Source: Bacillus sp. ISL-55 (GTDB lineage: Bacteria; Bacillota; Bacilli; Bacillales; Cytobacillaceae). From it: a stretch of DNA of 34,467 nt. The DNA lies in the NCBI RefSeq assembly GCF_018613155.1, contig NZ_JAGGQU010000012.1, positions 1 to 34,467 of the forward strand, in the 5' to 3' direction. Positions within the stretch are counted from its first letter, which is position 1; the number at the start of each line of letters is the position of its first letter. Both the position numbers and the translations under genes were made by a program. Positions 7,106 to 14,544 of the stretch are shown piece after piece. The notes under the pieces are model-generated. The model was not told the origin of the DNA, made no database searches, and saw only the letters and a program-made list of their open reading frames with translations.

Positions 7106-7870
7106 ATGGAAGAACTAACTCTACAGCATGGCATTGATTACAGAAAAATGAGAAACGAGCTCAAAAGGTTTACTTTGATTTATAAATTCGCACTGGATGA
7201 AATGAATACCAAAATCAATATTTTAAAAGAAGAATTCGTCCATATCCATGAGTACAATCCAATCGAACATTGCAATTCAAGACTGAAATCACCTGAGAGT
7301 ATCACGAAAAAGATGCAGAGGAAGAACCTTGACTTTTCGATCGAATCGATCAGGGAGAATATCAAAGACATTGCAGGAATCCGGGTCATTTGCCCGTTTA
7401 TCACGGATGTTTACAAAATAAGTCAGATGATTGAAAAACAAAGGGATATAGAACTGGTTGAACGGAAGGATTATATCAAGAATCCAAAACCCAACGGTTA
7501 TCAGAGTCTCCACCTTATCATAAAAATCCCGGTTTTCATGTCCGACAGAGTAGAAATGGTGTTTGTGGAATTGCAGATCCGAACCATTGCCATGGATTTC
7601 TGGGCCAGCTTAGAACACAAAATATACTATAAATATGATAAGGAAATACCTGAAAGGATCCAGCAAGATTTACAGGATGCAGCACGATCAGCTTCAGAGC
7701 TGGATTTAAAAATGGAGAATATTAATAATGAAGTGGCCAATTTAAAATTAAATGACACTCCGGATGATGGCCTTCATCTTTTCAATGAAAAGCTAAACAA
7801 TCCAAAGGTTAATATTCAGTCATTCCTTAATGGCTTTTTGGTGAATGTTCCCAAAGACTTAAAGAAGTAG
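7106..7870 (+). CDS. Small alarmone synthetase, RelA/SpoT domain (YwaC/YjbM-like)
   Basis: 254 residues from the ATG at 7106, which has AAGGAG ten bases upstream; an in-frame GTG at 7019 lacks one. Synthetase motifs are complete: NPIEHCNSRLKSPESI, DIAGIRVICPF, DYIKNPKPNGYQSLHL, and VELQIRTIAMDFWASLEHKIYY with the catalytic Glu. The enzyme transfers pyrophosphate from ATP to GTP/GDP to make (p)ppGpp. There is no hydrolase, TGS or ACT domain, so it is a stand-alone SAS. It is about 40 residues longer than B. subtilis SasA/SasB (about 210), the extra being a C-terminal tail ending SFLNGFLVNVPKDLKK. It lies 128 bases after the spx-like gene and is probably its co-transcribed partner. Confidence in activity is high; its trigger is unknown. 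Confidence 0.92.
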   Translation: MEELTLQHGIDYRKMRNELKRFTLIYKFALDEMNTKINILKEEFVHIHEYNPIEHCNSRLKSPESITKKMQRKNLDFSIESIRENIKDIAGIRVICPFITDVYKISQMIEKQRDIELVERKDYIKNPKPNGYQSLHLIIKIPVFMSDRVEMVFVELQIRTIAMDFWASLEHKIYYKYDKEIPERIQQDLQDAARSASELDLKMENINNEVANLKLNDTPDDGLHLFNEKLNNPKVNIQSFLNGFLVNVPKDLKK

Positions 7871-8014
7871 TGGCGCTGGGAACCTTCTGCTAACTAAAGA
7901 ATAGATACGATGTGAGGCAGGAGAAATTCAGGAGGAATCCCTAAAGGAGCAAAGTCTACCTGGAAAGCAATGAAATCGGAATAGAACCCTCATCACTTCA
8001 GCAGATGAAAATGA

Positions 8015-8048
8015 AAAAAGGGTGCGCCTATGAAAAAGGCGCTTCCCT
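8015..8048 (-). terminator. Terminator of the DUF3231 gene
   Basis: On the minus strand AGGGAAGCGCCT (8048-8037) pairs with AGGCGCACCCT (8029-8019), with one small bulge, and a run of six U follows (8018 and below). It lies 12 bases after the gene's stop. Confidence 0.8.
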
Positions 8049-8059
8049 GGTGAACTCCC

Positions 8060-9076
8060 CTACTCTTCCCCTTTAATGAGCCTTTCCCGATCCACAAACA
8101 TCGGTGGCTGCTCGAGCCAGCCCCTTTCAATAATCATCTGGGCTCCATCTTCGGAATAGGTTAAAGCTCTTAAAATAAAACCGCTATACAGAGCTCCCAC
8201 ATCCCTTCTCATACTAAGAGACAGTGCCATTCCGTAAGCTGCTATGCCCAATTGGGAGAGGATGCCTACCACAAACAGCATCAGCTGGTCAGAGTAGGGC
8301 GGATCGTTTGAATCACTGACGATGGAATCCCAAGTCATCGAATTGGGAACATTGCTTTCCATCAAAACATGATGGCTCTCCCTCAAAATTTTGTCGCAAA
8401 GCTGGACACCTGAATAAAAATAATTTTTCAAATCAGGATCCTGTGCTACCTGGGCAAAACCGATGAGTGTTGATTTTCCAAGCTCATTATGAAGCGAGGT
8501 CAAATAGAGATGATTTACCTCATTCCCCAGAAGCGGCCGCTTTTTCCCGAACCAGCCTGACAGGAAGTACTGCTGATCAACGAACTCCACCTTCTTGGGA
8601 TAATTCATGTATGGAGGCCGGATGTAAACCCCTTTCTTCTTCATCAGCGTAGTGATCTCACGGTTAAGATTCGTTGCCTGGCTGTGGAATTTTTCAAAAA
8701 GAGCGCGGATATCATCCCTGGATGATGTCGCAATGGCACTGGAGTGGCTCGTCAATCCAAACTTGCTCATATGCTGCATATACTCCATGTAAAAAATATC
8801 AGAAAAGAGCCGTGGAGCAGAGAGATTCACATGCTTCTCGACCGGAAATCCCTCTGGCCTGGCGATGCCCTCCTGCTCATAAATTTCACTAATGTCCTTC
8901 AGATGAGAGTCCGCTACTTCAATCGTGAATTCGAGAAGCGGTTTTACTTCCGGATCATCAACCATTTGAAGGAAGTGAGTCAAAATACAAATGACGACAC
9001 TGTCGTTTATATATGTATCCCATAAATTCGAAATCTCCGCGCAAGTTAAATGAACCTTTTGATTGGCTGCTTCCAT
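8060..9076 (-). CDS. DUF3231 family protein, two tandem ferritin-like repeats
   Basis: 338 residues from ATG 9076, which is preceded by GGAGGGG at ideal spacing; the longer frame to 9130 has no such site. The protein is a tandem duplication of about 165 residues. Each half begins with a helix around LTCAEISNLWDTY or LLGNEVNHLYLTSL, then has a DPEVKPLLE/DPDLKNYFY loop-helix and an ADSHLKDI/CDKILRES segment, and both halves contain long helical bundles. DUF3231 is frequent in spore-forming Bacillus, often in several copies, and is predicted ferritin-like, but no reaction is established. It is divergent from a true ferritin (191 bases between starts), which may be coincidence or a shared regulatory region. 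Confidence 0.88.
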   Translation of the reverse strand: MEAANQKVHLTCAEISNLWDTYINDSVVICILTHFLQMVDDPEVKPLLEFTIEVADSHLKDISEIYEQEGIARPEGFPVEKHVNLSAPRLFSDIFYMEYMQHMSKFGLTSHSSAIATSSRDDIRALFEKFHSQATNLNREITTLMKKKGVYIRPPYMNYPKKVEFVDQQYFLSGWFGKKRPLLGNEVNHLYLTSLHNELGKSTLIGFAQVAQDPDLKNYFYSGVQLCDKILRESHHVLMESNVPNSMTWDSIVSDSNDPPYSDQLMLFVVGILSQLGIAAYGMALSLSMRRDVGALYSGFILRALTYSEDGAQMIIERGWLEQPPMFVDRERLIKGEE

Positions 9077-9267
9077 CCATACCCCTCCAGAAAAACAACA
9101 AGATATTATCGATAGTTTTTCCTGTTCCATCCAAATAATGTATTTGAATTTTCAAGGTCCCTTTGTAAAAAAAAACGAAGTTCGAATAAAAACACCTAAA
9201 CAAGTTTCACAAATGCCTATTTCCTATAAACTAAACTGTAGATTTTTTTATCAAGGGAGTGAAAAAA

Positions 9268-9777
9268 ATGAATGATGAACTTCAAGGCTTGTTTAATGAT
9301 CTAATTCAACTCGAGCATGTATCTTCCACTTTATATCTTGCGATGTCTGCTTCTATGGCAAAACAAAACTATACAGGGATGGCAAATTGGTTAAGGCTGC
9401 AATCTGAAGAAGAAAGAACCCATATGTTGACATTAGTTGATTTTGTCATAGACCGGGATGGTACTGTCCAAATCAAAAGCATCCCTGCGCAGCCAAATGA
9501 CTTCGGCACTCCTTTAGAGACCTTTCAGAAAGTATTGAGCCATGAACAGTATGTAACGAATACTTACCGCCAGGCCTATAACTATGTGAATCCAATCGAC
9601 CCTCAGGCCGCTTTGATCATCCAGGACTTCTTAAGGGAACAAATCGATGAAGAAGCACAAGCAAAAACCATTATTGATCGCCTCAAGCTTGCTGGTAATA
9701 ACCCTTCCGCTCTTTTACTGATCGATCAAGAACTAGGTGCAAGAACAAATGCCGCCACCCCTCCGGCAGCAGGTTGA
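9268..9777 (+). CDS. Ferritin (non-haem iron storage protein)
   Basis: 169 residues from ATG 9268, with AAGGGAG seven bases upstream (an in-frame GTG at 9259 overlaps that site). The four-helix bundle carries ferroxidase ligands: Glu16 in QLEHVSS, Glu49 and His52 in SEEERTHM, then a later Glu in the LSHEQYVTNTY helix, and FLREQIDEEAQAKTI. Ferritins oxidise Fe(II) and store ferric mineral in a 24-subunit shell in the cytoplasm. A short Ala/Pro-rich tail (residues about 160-169) follows the last helix. It is monocistronic with a hairpin 45 bases downstream. No Fur box was recognised upstream. Confidence 0.9.
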   Translation: MNDELQGLFNDLIQLEHVSSTLYLAMSASMAKQNYTGMANWLRLQSEEERTHMLTLVDFVIDRDGTVQIKSIPAQPNDFGTPLETFQKVLSHEQYVTNTYRQAYNYVNPIDPQAALIIQDFLREQIDEEAQAKTIIDRLKLAGNNPSALLLIDQELGARTNAATPPAAG

Positions 9778-9822
9778 CCGGTGACATTCAGTTGACCGAA
9801 GATCATGGTTCAATTTAAAAGG

Positions 9823-9853
9823 CAAAGGGACGGAAATAAGAATCGTCCCTTTG
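9823..9853 (+). terminator. Hairpin after ferritin gene
   Basis: CAAAGGGACG (9823-9832) pairs perfectly with CGTCCCTTTG (9844-9853) around an 11-base loop. The downstream T content is weak, so termination is plausible rather than certain. The stem belongs to the GGGACG repeat vocabulary of this window. Confidence 0.55.
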
Positions 9854-9974
9854 TCTCGAAATAAAAAAAGACAAGCTTTGTCGCTCATCTCAAAAGTTAG
9901 AATCCCCTATTAAGTATCATATTCAAAGAATGTCAAATCAACCTCTAATCTCGCCGGATGTTCTTTCATCACTC

Positions 9975-9994
9975 TTAATCAAACGTTTGATTAA
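9975..9994. promoter_or_regulatory. Perfect 20-bp palindrome, copy 1
   Basis: TTAATCAAACGTTTGATTAA, identical to 27242-27261, with flanking T-C and A also conserved (23 identical bases). Its symmetry and length fit a TetR- or LacI-type operator; it is too AT-rich and U-tail-poor for a terminator. It sits between two convergent gene ends, an odd place for an operator. Confidence 0.55.
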
Positions 9995-10128
9995 ATGCAT
10001 TCCAACCCTAGAGGCATGGGTTCTTTTTAAAAAAACCAGCGGAAGATTGAGACGATTGGCCCGCATCTCCCTCCCCTCCATCATTGCCATCATCGCCACC
10101 TCTTGAATGGCCGATGTTCAATGACAGA

Positions 10129-10161
10129 GTGGGACATGAGAACCATTGTCCCATGTCCCAC
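10129..10161 (-). terminator. Terminator hairpin after the cupin gene (GGGACATG family)
   Basis: GTGGGACATG (10129-10138) pairs with CATGTCCCAC (10152-10161). It lies 14 bases beyond the cupin stop codon in the minus direction. No long U-run follows. Confidence 0.55.
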
Positions 10162-10174
10162 ATGCTTTTAATCC

Positions 10175-10984
10175 CTACATATTTTTGCTCGCCTGAAGAA
10201 GTTTCGATTTCCCAGAACGCTCCCATTCTTCTACTGTTTCATATGCTTTTTCAGGAGTATACCCTTTCCCTACGAGGACTCCCATTAGAATAAATTCTTG
10301 AAGAATATGCGTAGCATTGATCCCTCTTTTTACGTCCTCTAATCCTTCCTGCACTAAAAATTCCGTGTGCTGTACCCATTGATCAGGAGTCTTGCCAAAA
10401 GCAATCGTATTTCCATTGCCGTTTGCTCCGCCTTCACTCGCCATTGCATCGGCCTTGGTCACATGGACTGTCCCGAATGGATGGTTAGGAGGCGCATAGA
10501 TGGAGTAAAGCTTTAGCGGCGTATTGCCGGTATTGGTCACATTATGCCATGTTCCGGCTGGAATCATGATTGCAAAATCGTCTGCGGCCGGATGCTGGAA
10601 GGTCAGGTTATCTTTACTTGGGCCCATTTGTACCATTCCCTGTCCTTGCTCGATCCGTAAAAACTGATCCACATCAGGATGGATTTCCAGACCGATATCA
10701 TCGCCAACATCAATGCTCATTAACGTGACTTGTAGATGAGTTCCGGTCCATAAAGCCGTCCGATACGTGTTGTTTTGCTTTGTTGCTTCATTGATATTGA
10801 CCACATATGGATTTGGGCCATAATCCGCTAAAGGAATCATTCCATTGCCGTTAGGATAGCGGTAAGCGTGAAAGCCGTTCGAATGCTGCACTCCATAAGG
10901 ATGAGCCCACTGACCAGACTGTCTTCCATCGTAATAATTCGGTCCATAATACGGATTAAAATAACCATTTGGAACATAGTACAT
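10175..10984 (-). CDS. Cupin-domain protein with Tyr/Asn/Gly-rich N-terminus
   Basis: 269 residues from ATG 10984, preceded by GGGGAGGGATTG; the longer frame to 11017 lacks a site. Residues 1-55 are rich in Tyr, Asn, Pro and Gly (YVPNGYFNPYYGPNYYDG), reminiscent of spore-coat surface segments. The middle is a conserved beta-barrel: IGLEIHPDVDQFLRIEQGQG with His and Asp ligand positions, then IPAGTWHNVTNTG with the second-motif His. A helical C-terminal segment (about 205-260, INATHILQEFILMGVLVGKG) is not part of the cupin barrel and resembles short coat-associated helical domains. The metal site looks intact, but no reaction is known. A coat role is inference. Confidence 0.78.
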   Translation of the reverse strand: MYYVPNGYFNPYYGPNYYDGRQSGQWAHPYGVQHSNGFHAYRYPNGNGMIPLADYGPNPYVVNINEATKQNNTYRTALWTGTHLQVTLMSIDVGDDIGLEIHPDVDQFLRIEQGQGMVQMGPSKDNLTFQHPAADDFAIMIPAGTWHNVTNTGNTPLKLYSIYAPPNHPFGTVHVTKADAMASEGGANGNGNTIAFGKTPDQWVQHTEFLVQEGLEDVKRGINATHILQEFILMGVLVGKGYTPEKAYETVEEWERSGKSKLLQASKNM

Positions 10985-11243
10985 TTTTTCAATCCCTCCC
11001 CAGTTTATTATCAACATATCCTATGCGATGATTATGGGTGATGTACTTAAAATAAAACAGGACAAAAGTGATACAAGTACGGTTTTCGCGTTCCATTCGG
11101 GAATTGAAATTAAATTAGTATTGATGTAATGTCTTTTTCCGAATAAACACAGCTCACTCCCCTCTTACCGCCCCAAAAAACCGCAAATTTGGAAAAGAAA
11201 ACATCTCCCTTCCTCTCTATAATCTGGTTAGGGGGAGATGAAA

Positions 11244-12476
11244 TTGACATTTAATAAAAAAATGGATTCATATCGTGTCTATATATACACACGTTTTTGG
11301 TCGCAGTTCTTTTTTACATTTATCTTTACGGTTAACCTGCTGTATCATGTGAAGGTCGTGGGACTTGATCCGTTGCAGCTGGTCCTGGTTGGGACTGTTC
11401 TGGAGGCGGTTGTGTTCCTGTTTGAGATTCCGACCGGGTTTGTCGCGGATCTGAAAAGTCGCAGGCTTTCGGTGATTTTCGGGTACTTTTTGATTGGGGC
11501 GGGTTTCCTCATTGAGGGCTCGTTTCCGTATTTCGCGGCTGTTTTAGCGTCCCAGGTTCTCTGGGGAATTGGCTACACGTTCACGAGCGGTGCGCATCAA
11601 GCCTGGATTGCCGATGAAATCGGTGAAGACCGTGCTTCCGAGGCGTTTGTAAATGGTGCTAAAGCTGGCACACTTGGAGAAGTGATCGCGATTCCTGTGA
11701 GTATGTTAATCGGTTATTTTTTCATGATCAACCTGCCGATCATCATTGGCGGATTATCCATGATAGGATTGGCTGTTTTCCTGCTTCTTTTTATGAAGGA
11801 AGAGAATTTCAAGCCTGCCAGACCTGAAAACACATCCACTTGGAAGACGCTAAAAAGTAATATGAAACAGATGGTCTATTATACAAAGGCCAGTTACCTG
11901 ATGCGGATTCTGTTCCTTATTGCCTTGTTTTTTGGGTTATATAGTGAAGGCTTCGACCGGCTTTGGATTTCTCACTTTCTTGAAGAAACGCAACTTGCCT
12001 ACATGACAGAAGGTAATCTGGTGATCCTGATCGGCAGCATCAATTTCGCCGTCATGCTCCTTTCATTTGTCGCCCTTCATTTTATCAGCCGAAGTTCTCT
12101 CCATCGTCAGTTAAACACCATCTATGTTTCTTTGCTGATCGGATGTGTTCTGATTATCACGTCGCTGACTGGTTTTGCTCTTTCAACTGGTATCATCGGT
12201 TTGCTGATCTTTTACCTGATTATCCAAGGAACAAGGTCTGTCATGGCACCGCTTGAGGATACATGGCTGAATAAAATCATTCCTGATTCCTCGACACGCG
12301 CTACATTTTTTTCGGTAAAAGGACAGGTTGATGCGATTGGCCAAATTAGCGGAGGGCCGGCCATTGGATTAATTGCCGCCAATTTTTCTATTAAAATCGC
12401 TATGATAGTAAGTGCCATTCTTTTAACGCCTGTAATCTATCTTTATCAATTGGCCATCAAAAAATCTCGAGGGTGA
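11244..12476 (+). CDS. MFS transporter, drug-efflux-like
   Basis: About 410 residues and twelve hydrophobic helices. Signatures include EIPTGFVADLKSRRLSV (loop 2-3 region), the VLWGIGYTFTSGAHQAWIADEI stretch, which is common in multidrug or tetracycline-type MFS proteins, and AGTLGEVIAIP in helix 5. An ATG at 11238 abuts GGGGGAG too closely; the in-frame TTG at 11244 is six bases from it and gives a normal N-terminus, so I choose that. The substrate is unknown. It converges on an AraC-family gene with only 5 bases between the two stop codons. Confidence 0.83.
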   Translation: MTFNKKMDSYRVYIYTRFWSQFFFTFIFTVNLLYHVKVVGLDPLQLVLVGTVLEAVVFLFEIPTGFVADLKSRRLSVIFGYFLIGAGFLIEGSFPYFAAVLASQVLWGIGYTFTSGAHQAWIADEIGEDRASEAFVNGAKAGTLGEVIAIPVSMLIGYFFMINLPIIIGGLSMIGLAVFLLLFMKEENFKPARPENTSTWKTLKSNMKQMVYYTKASYLMRILFLIALFFGLYSEGFDRLWISHFLEETQLAYMTEGNLVILIGSINFAVMLLSFVALHFISRSSLHRQLNTIYVSLLIGCVLIITSLTGFALSTGIIGLLIFYLIIQGTRSVMAPLEDTWLNKIIPDSSTRATFFSVKGQVDAIGQISGGPAIGLIAANFSIKIAMIVSAILLTPVIYLYQLAIKKSRG

Positions 12477-12497
12477 TAGATTCACTCTCGAGATTTT
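12461..12497. terminator. Bidirectional terminator built from the two gene ends
   Basis: AAAATCTCGAGGGTGA (12461-12476) pairs with TCACTCTCGAGATTTT (12482-12497), with one G-T mismatch, around the loop TAGAT. The flanks are A-rich to the left and T-rich to the right. The stem contains the last codons and stop codons of both convergent genes. Confidence 0.85.
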
Positions 12498-13396
12498 TCT
12501 TTAATTGGAATATGAATTTCCATATAGACTTTTTTAAAATCCCAGTAATGGCAATGCTCATCATAAAATTCAAAGTCGAAGCCCTCTTCATCCACTTCAT
12601 AGGATGAGTGCGGAAACCAATCCTCCAGAATGTATCTCCACGTCCCTTTGATTGCCGTTGCGAATTGCCCAACCTCAACTAGTGGCGTCCGGAATATGGC
12701 ATAGACAGCCTCGGGGATTTGAGTAGAAGTTACTCCATCCGGTAAGCCTTTTTCATCATCATAGTCTACAGCAAACATATAGCTGCAGCTGTCTTCATCA
12801 AGGCTGCGGCTCAAATTGATACAATACTCTCCATGCTTTTTCGGCGACAGCTCTTTGTACAAGTACCTTTCAATCGAACCATTTGTCAAACCCTCCTGAT
12901 CCCAAAAGGCCGGCACATTTCGGTCTGCAGGGAAATTCTCGATACTGAATATTTTCCCGGCGACATTAAAAGCACTTCGGCGGACAATCTGAGGCTGCAG
13001 GACAATGCCACCCGTATTCTTTTCATGAAGGCTCATCAGATCCAGTTTTTGCGGCAATGATGTCGGACAATGCTCCTTATAAAGGCTGGGCGGACTTCCA
13101 AAACACTTCTTGAACGCTTTCGTGAAGCCAGCATGTGTCTCAAACCCATAATCCATGGCAATTTCGATGATCTTTTTCCCATTCACCAACTCGTACAGCG
13201 CAAACTGAAGCTTCCTTTTTACCACATAATCCATCAATGTATAACCCGTCTGCTTCTGAAAAATCCGCGAAAAATGATAAGGAGAATACCCCACCATTCT
13301 CGCCAGCTCCTCGGCACTAAGCTCCTCTTTAATATGATCCTCTATATAATCAATGACACGTTGAAGTAAAAGTAACTGTTGAATCGCGCTCACCAC
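12482..13396 (-). CDS. AraC-family regulator with GyrI-like effector domain
   Basis: 304 residues. Residues 10-110 form the double helix-turn-helix: LSAEELARMVGYSPYHFSRI, then IIEIAMDYGFETHAGFTKAF and FGSPPSLYK. The remainder (about 130-304) has the GyrI/SOUL-like ligand-binding layout, with VYAIFRTPLVEVGQF, TWRYILEDWFPHSSYEVDEE, FDFEFYDE and VYMEIHIPIK. Such proteins sense small hydrophobic or aromatic compounds and activate nearby transport or detoxification genes. The start is GTG 13396, followed by a second GTG; neither has a strong site. It is convergent with the MFS gene rather than divergent, so its target is not evident. Confidence 0.87.
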   Translation of the reverse strand: MVSAIQQLLLLQRVIDYIEDHIKEELSAEELARMVGYSPYHFSRIFQKQTGYTLMDYVVKRKLQFALYELVNGKKIIEIAMDYGFETHAGFTKAFKKCFGSPPSLYKEHCPTSLPQKLDLMSLHEKNTGGIVLQPQIVRRSAFNVAGKIFSIENFPADRNVPAFWDQEGLTNGSIERYLYKELSPKKHGEYCINLSRSLDEDSCSYMFAVDYDDEKGLPDGVTSTQIPEAVYAIFRTPLVEVGQFATAIKGTWRYILEDWFPHSSYEVDEEGFDFEFYDEHCHYWDFKKVYMEIHIPIKEKSRE

Positions 13397-13455
13397 TTTA
13401 CGGTTGGTCTCTGTCTTCTCCCTACAATTTTACAAAACTTTCGGGATATGCGGAA

Positions 13456-13498
13456 GAGACACAGGGGCGGTTCTCAGGTCTTATCGGGAGCCGAATAC
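13456..13498. repeat. Partial dispersed repeat (left end)
   Basis: GAGACACAGGGGCGGTTCTC followed by AGGTCTTATCGGGAGCCGAA matches the left part of the 1135-1273 element. The right part is absent or degraded. Confidence 0.5.
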
Positions 13499-13524
13499 TC
13501 AAAACAGGAGCATTGTGGCAGTAT

Positions 13525-14229
13525 TTATTTACTCTTAAAAAAATAGGAATGAAGGATCAGTGCGACGATCAATTCTGGTTTATCTTCTTTTACTTCTAAT
13601 ACTTGTACATTGCTGATGATATGGTTCCGTTTCATTGTGCCGAGCAGCACTTTGTCTTGGGTTAGTGAAATGCTTGATGTGACCGTCATGGCAGAAGACA
13701 CAAAAGTAGTGTCATAGAAACTAAACTCAATTGCTTCATTTAATTTAAGTGTATTTTTTAGATTTATTTGTGTTTGAGCTTTACCGATGAATTTACCATT
13801 TTTATAGATTGTCCATTGATCCTGTTGGGTGACCCATTTTTCTCGATACCATTGTACATCGTATACATCATTGTCAATTTCAATTTTTAAAGAAAGATAC
13901 CAGTTAAAACCGAAAAGGTCCCCAAAGATATATTTCCATTTCTGCTCAAAGTACCGTTTTATGTACCCTCTTTCAAAATCCCCTTTAAAAAGAGGTTTCT
14001 GAATGGGTAATGACTTTTGGATATTATAAAAGGACCAGTCATCGATATTTTTCGGCTGATAGGCACGCTCTTTTTCTGCGAACCTTTTACTGATTATATA
14101 AATTGCAAGTGAACCTGCTGGAAGCAGCAAAATCATCGCAAACATCAACGGCTCAAATGCATCAAATACAATATAACGAGCAAGTGTTGTCAGCAATAAT
14201 AATACAAAGAGAAATAATAGTTCAATCAT
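13525..14229 (-). CDS. Membrane-anchored protein of unknown function
   Basis: 234 residues from ATG 14229, with AGAGGTGA seven bases upstream; an extra ten codons to 14259 lack a site. Two adjacent hydrophobic helices (about 1-20 and 27-47) are followed by a soluble region rich in beta-strand pattern, with WYLSLKIEIDNDVYDVQWY, WTIYKNGKFIGKAQTQI and a final ELIVALILHSYFFKSK. This alternating pattern, with a terminal hydrophobic helix, resembles tubby/LURP-like domains of small Bacillus proteins, but the resemblance is loose. It has no operon partners. The upstream space contains repeat elements. Confidence 0.7.
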   Translation of the reverse strand: MIELLFLFVLLLLTTLARYIVFDAFEPLMFAMILLLPAGSLAIYIISKRFAEKERAYQPKNIDDWSFYNIQKSLPIQKPLFKGDFERGYIKRYFEQKWKYIFGDLFGFNWYLSLKIEIDNDVYDVQWYREKWVTQQDQWTIYKNGKFIGKAQTQINLKNTLKLNEAIEFSFYDTTFVSSAMTVTSSISLTQDKVLLGTMKRNHIISNVQVLEVKEDKPELIVALILHSYFFKSK

Positions 14230-14283
14230 TAAAGTCACCTCTAATGATCTACGGTACAATTCTATAAAAGTTTCAACTTTTTA

Positions 14284-14360
14284 AGACACAGGCGGGCCTT
14301 CCCCCTATTGAATATGAGTTTTTTCCATTTGCCGCAACGCCGGAACCACCCTATGTCTCG
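14284..14360. repeat. Short dispersed element with inverted ends
   Basis: AGACACAGGCGGG at the left and CCACCCTATGTCT at the right are imperfect inverted repeats, and the interior ends with ACGCCGGAACC as in the 1-190 and 1135-1273 copies. At about 77 bp it is the shortest complete-looking member. Confidence 0.55.
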
Positions 14361-14372
14361 ATACTGGCGAAT

Positions 14373-14425
14373 CGTACCCTTATGTGGCCTTCTCCCTTCT
14401 CATAAGCGTACATTTACAATTCCGC
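14373..14425. repeat. Solo copy of the 53-bp TACCCTTATG unit
   Basis: CGTACCCTTATGTGGCCTTC and then CTCATAAGCGTACATTTAC match the units of the 16520-16800 array. The right inverted arm has one substitution. Confidence 0.75.
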
Positions 14426-14544
14426 TCTTGTCTAAATTCCTACCAATCAGTATCCCGCATTTGTTGCTGGACATATGATGGAAGGATTAGACTAGTTCTT
14501 CCACAGCAGTGATGTGGGAGAACATTAAAAAACAGGGTGATAAT

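Larger units (their letters stand above)
9778..10174. other. Intergenic region between convergent genes
   Basis: No gene is supported in these 397 bases. It holds a GGGACG-type hairpin (9823-9853), a perfect 20-bp palindrome (9975-9994), and a GGGACATG-type hairpin (10129-10161). A 72-codon minus-strand frame overlapping the end of the cupin gene has no recognisable content or ribosome binding site and was left out. Confidence 0.5.
14230..14544. other. Intergenic region filled by two repeats
   Basis: These 315 bases between divergent genes hold a complete small element (14284-14360) and a solo copy of the 53-bp unit (14373-14425). The remaining 120 bases should contain the haloperoxidase promoter, but I cannot name convincing boxes. 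Confidence 0.5.

Noticed and set aside
9975-9994. CcpA catabolite-response element
   Set aside because: The centre CG fits, but the flanking TG/CA positions of the cre consensus do not match; the long perfect palindrome suits another regulator.
10008-10226. 72-codon minus-strand frame after the cupin gene
   Set aside because: It overlaps the cupin coding end and spans a repeat hairpin; there is no start signal and no recognisable sequence.
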